NCBI GenBank assembly: GCA_015183035.1
Contig: JACZZP010000012.1
Span: forward strand, 930,001 to 994,000
From: Meloidogyne chitwoodi
Taxonomy: Eukaryota > Nematoda > Chromadorea > Rhabditida > Meloidogynidae
Length of the DNA stretch: 64,000 nt
Direction of reading: 5' to 3'
A model generated the notes under the pieces. It saw nothing but the letters and a program-made list of their open reading frames with translations. It ran no database searches and was not told where the DNA came from. Positions 60,067 to 64,000 of this stretch are shown here, piece after piece. How positions within the stretch are numbered: position 1 is the stretch's first letter; every line of letters starts with the position of its first letter. The translations under genes were made by a program, and so were the position numbers.

Positions 60067-60493
60067 ATATATATTTATATATTTTTTTTTAAATTTATAA
60101 AAATATTTTATTTTTTTAATTATTTTATATTTATTTAAATTAACCCAAATAAACCTTTTAATACACAAATTGATTTTTTATAAATAAATAAATATTTTTC
60201 ATCATCATCAATTCATCTTTTACTACGCATAAGAGAAAAAAAAAAGATCTTTATCCTTCCCTATTTATTTTCGTCACACTATTCTGACCGCCTGTTTGGT
60301 GGTTCTGCTTTTTATAATTTTTACTAAAAAATTCTCTCCGCTTTCTTACTATTTTCATTAAATATATATTTTATTATTATATCTTTGTAATAATAAATTC
60401 TTTTAAATTATTACTAGATCTGTTCTTTTAGAAAAAATTTATTATTTAAATTTTAACTGGTCAATTAGTTTTTTTAATTAATTTTAATAAAAA

Positions 60494-61674
60494 ATGAAAT
60501 TAAATTATTTTTATTTATTATTTCCAATATTTTTTGTATTATTTTTGTCTTTATTAATAGACAATTCAAAGTCAGAGAAAAATAATAATAAAAAAGAAGG
60601 AATTAATGAATTTGAAGGCCAAAATTTACAATGGAAGGTTATTTTTTAGTTAATTTTTTAAAATCAACAAATTAATTTAAATAATATTTTAAAAAAAGGA
60701 TGATGATGGCCTTGAAATAAAAATAATTAGACCAATTACTAAAGAAAAATGTTCAATTAAAAGTGAACCTGGAGATATTTTAGAACAATATTATAAATTA
60801 TCAGATCAAAATGGAAAAGAAATTGGTTCAAACTTCAATCTAAAACCGTAGGTCGGAGAAATATTAAAAATGAAAAGTATATATATATTATTACTTTTTA
60901 TTTTATTATTTGGGGTTATTTTGATTAAATTAAATTATTTTTAAGTTATACATTTACTCTTGGTAAAGGACAAGTAATTGAAGGTATGGATAGAGCAATG
61001 ACTGGTATGTGTATTGGAGAAAAACGAAAAGTTACTATTCCTGGAAAATTAGGATTTGGTGATGAAGGAAGAGCTAGGTAAAAAAAAAAATTTAAAATTA
61101 AATTAATTAAAAAAAAAGAGATGGAATAACAAAAGATCAAGTACTTCATTATGTCGTTCAATTAAAAAATTTATTTCGACCACTTCCTGGTCCAAAATGG
61201 CGTGAGGAAGATGGATTAAGTATTGAAGTAACTCATAAAATTGATGAATCAAAATGTCGTCGTTCTGCTGTTGGAGATACAATTCATCAACATTATACAC
61301 TTACTTTAGCTGATGGAACTTTTATTGATTCTTCTCATTCTCGTGGAGAACCTTTTATTTTTAAACTTGGTAAAGGTGAAGTTATTGTTGGAATGGATAG
61401 AGCAATGACTGGAATGTGTGAAGGAGAACGAAGAAAAGTTATTATACCTTCAAAATTAGGTTAATTTAATTTAATTTAAATTAAATTTATCTTTGACTTT
61501 TTTAAATATAAAATTTTCTATTCTTTATTTTATTTTTCTAATAAATTATTTAAATAAATTTTTCAAAAAAAAGGTTATGGCACCAAAGGTCGTGATCAAA
61601 TTCCAGGCGGAGCTGAACTTCACTTTGACATAGAATTGGCTAAATTATTTAAAAAGAGCAGTGATGAGCTTTGA
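60494..61674 (+). CDS. ER-retained double-FKBP peptidyl-prolyl isomerase
   Basis: Five exons (60494-60637, 60699-60847, 60946-61077, 61119-61459, 61574-61674). A signal peptide ([18 protein letters not shown]) is followed by two FKBP domains. Domain 1 is degenerate at its start but has [19 protein letters not shown] and [17 protein letters not shown]. Domain 2 is better kept: [55 protein letters not shown] and [13 protein letters not shown]. The protein ends KKSSDEL, a variant ER-retrieval signal. It resembles nematode secretory-pathway FKB isomerases that help collagen folding. Domain 1 is probably weakly active or inactive. Confidence 0.92.
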
Positions 61675-61865
61675 ATTTAATTATTAATTAAATAAATAAA
61701 TAATTAATTATAATTTATATTTTATTTAATTATATATTCTCTTTTTTTAATTATTATTTTTTTAATATTTTTTAAAAATAAATTTGGTCATATATTAAGA
61801 GCAAATTTAGAAAAAACTGAAAATAATAAAAAACTTTTTATGAACTTTATTTTTAAAAATAAATA

Positions 61866-62233
61866 GGCACTTGTGTGTTATCCCCCGACATTGCGGACAA
61901 ACTTTTGCGGACAAATTTATATATAAATAGACAATTTTAATAATAAAAAATGCAGTCTATTATTTTATATTCATTAAATTTTATTTATTTTTAATTTACT
62001 ATTTTATTTAGTCATTCTATCATTTTATATTTGATTTTTAATATTCTATTTTACCTTTATAATGAAAATTTGGGATTTGCCAGCAACTGAAAAAGATGTA
62101 GATTTTTGAAGAAATTATGATTGCTTGGGGAAAATATTGGCCATTGGAGTAACTTTTTATTGTAGTTGTTTTATATAAATAAATTTGTCCGCAAAAGTTT
62201 GTCCACAATGTCGGGGGATAACACACAAGTACC
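61866..62233. mobile_element. 368-bp MITE, same family as 48.5 kb, possible transposase remnant
   Basis: Ends GGCACTTGTGTGTTATCCCC and an inverted right copy, with arms of about 55 bp (GACATTGCGGACAAACTTTT). AATAAATA is duplicated exactly on both sides (61858-61865, 62234-62241). A short frame reads MKIWDLPATEKDVDF, which may be the start of a Merlin-type transposase. The left arm starts about 190 bp after the FKBP stop. Confidence 0.88.
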
Positions 62234-62387
62234 AATAAATATTTTTAGTTAAATAAATAATCATAATTGCGGATAAAAAGTTGGGGACTTTTTTCACATA
62301 CAAAATTTTATAATTATCTTTAAATATATTAAACTATATAGTATTTAAATTTATTTATTTAATTTATATTAATTAATTGATTCCCAA

Positions 62388-63238
62388 TTAATTCTTAACA
62401 TTTTGTTCTTCTTTTGGAGTATCTAGTTGATTATTAGCATGTGCTAATTTAAATTCAGGTAAATTAGAAAGAAATAGGTCAATACTAGTAATTATTGGAT
62501 ATTCTTCCATATTTACTCCAAATCTTTTTAAATTTAAAAATAAATTTTAATTAAAAAAAATACCTTTTTGCATTATAAACTTGTGGTGGAATACAACAAT
62601 CTAAAATTGTTGGTAAATTCCCATAAGCATATTTTCCATTAGAATATTTGGAAAGTACTCGTTCAAGATTTTTAAATGATTTTTCTATCCAATGCTTTGC
62701 CCATTCCTTTTTTTTAATTAATTATAAAATAAATGAAAATTAAATTTTAATAATTTTTAACCTTTCTTTTATTTAAATCATCAGATAAATACTCAAGAAC
62801 AAATAAATTTTGTAATGGTTGTGTATTTGCTACAATTTGAAGAGTAAGTGCTCTAATAAGTGCTCTATCTTCTAATGTTCCAGGCAAAAGTGAAAGATTA
62901 TTAGGAAATGCTTCTTTAATTATAAATTAATTATAAATTGTCTTCAAATATTTTACCTTCTAAATATTCAATTATTGCCATACTTTCATTTAATAAAAAA
63001 CCATTATGACTAAAAGAAGGAACTAAAGCAAAAGGCAAATTTTGTTCATCATTTCGTTGTTCTCCTTTTAATAAATTAATTGTTTTTTGTTCAAATTTAA
63101 TTCCTTTCAAATTTAAAGCAATTCTAACACGCCATGAACATGAACTTTAAAAAAATAAAATTAAATATTTAATTAAAATATTATTATTTTTAATAACCTT
63201 CTCCAATATGAATACAAAATTGGAAAAGAAGAAGACAT
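62388..63238 (-). CDS. gst-42: Zeta-class GST / maleylacetoacetate isomerase
   Basis: Four to five exons run from MSSSFPILYSYWRR (start 63238) to QNVKN-stop (62388). The zeta-class catalytic motif SSCSWRVRIALNLKG follows the first strand directly. Then come FEQKTINLL, NLPFALVPSFSHNG with the cis-Pro turn (ALVPSF) and NESMAIIEYLE, the conserved glutathione-binding segment. The C-terminal helical domain includes RALIRALTLQIVANTQPLQN, KHWIEKSFKNLERVL and IDLFLSNLPEFKLAH. Length near 215 residues fits. The enzyme isomerises maleylacetoacetate to fumarylacetoacetate in tyrosine breakdown, using glutathione, in the cytosol. It converges with the FKBP gene. Confidence 0.92.
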
Positions 63239-64000
63239 TTTAAATTATTAAAAAATTAATTTAAAAAAACCAATTTTTAAGGTAAATATAAAAATAATTA
63301 TAAAATTTTTTAGTGTTTGTTTCTTTTTCTAAAAAATAATAAATTTTAAGATTATTATTTTTTAAGTAATATTAAATAAAATATTTAAACAAAATTAATT
63401 GATTACTAATTTATCATCTGCACATAAAATATTTAAAATAAAAGTATACCTTATATTATAAAAATATAAAAAAACAGCGAAAAATATTTTGAATGATTTA
63501 TGTAATAAAAATAAAATTAATTTTATAAAATATTAAATATTTTATTTTTGAAAAATAATTAATAAAAGTTTTTAAATAAAATATTTTATTTTATGCAAAA
63601 TTTAATTTAAAATTATTAATTAAATAAAATTGTCTTAACGAATTTATATAATTTAAAAGAAAAGTAAAAATAATTTATTTTAATATATTTTTATTTATAT
63701 TTTAGCTTTTTTACATATATTAAATTTTAATTTTTAAATAAAAATTAAAATATAATTTTTGGTTCTAATTTAAGAAAATAATTTTAATTTTTTAAAATAT
63801 TTTAAATTTAATTATTTTAAAAAATGTTCTTCGTATCATTCACAAATTTGTACGTAAAATATAATTTAAAGGATTAGTCCATTTGAAGTTCAATTATAAA
63901 AAAAGGAGAAGATTCATCGGAAGTATTTATTTATTTCTTTTATTTTTAAATACCGATTAAAAACAAAAAATAGGGCATGAACACTTTTTTTTATAAAAGT
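63239..64000. other. AT-rich end of window
   Basis: Upstream region of the GST gene. Very AT-rich; no exon, RNA or repeat recognised. Confidence 0.5.

Overview
The window is nuclear DNA of a nematode, most likely a plant-parasitic, root-knot-type (Meloidogyne-like) species. The reasons are extreme AT richness, many very short introns with TTTTAG or AAAAG acceptors, trans-splice-like acceptors 12-14 nt before start codons, closely spaced same-strand genes, and nematode-style families (FMRFamide-peptide-type GPCR, TTBK-like casein kinase 1, Ly6-type protein, tax-4-like CNG channel). The species cannot be fixed from sequence alone, and all exon models here were made by eye.

Layout. 1-3 kb: a minisatellite, a decayed casein-kinase-1 pseudogene and a MITE. 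3.2-8 kb (minus): a small unknown membrane protein and a peptide GPCR. 8-12.3 kb: AT-rich spacer. 12.3-35.8 kb: the centrepiece, a head-to-tail array of three large intron-rich genes (A 13748-23607, B 24257-30420, C 30672-35812) plus an upstream relic. They encode secreted proteins with a shared cysteine-containing N-terminal region followed by several very divergent galectin-like domains that have lost the canonical sugar-contact motif. Gene A holds a 5.9 kb intron packed with an 11-bp-periodic satellite, a 33-bp minisatellite and inverted repeats. Gene C carries sixteen in-frame 12-residue repeats inside a galectin loop and has lost one 3' splice-site AG.

37-42.4 kb (plus): a secreted S1 serine protease with an intact triad, whose introns carry a foldback element and an hAT-like element. 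42.5-47 kb: a Merlin-type relic, then an RRM/SR protein (minus) with a second Merlin-type relic in an intron.

47.4-63.2 kb is a conserved housekeeping block: TEX10/IPI1 (ribosome biogenesis), Sec20 (ER SNARE), a STAR/KH RNA-binding protein, folylpolyglutamate synthase, a CNG-type channel with a nested antisense Ly6-like gene, an ER double-FKBP isomerase ending in SDEL, and a zeta-class GST/maleylacetoacetate isomerase (minus). These have no obvious shared pathway. The likely functional cluster is the secreted multi-galectin array, possibly with the neighbouring secreted protease.
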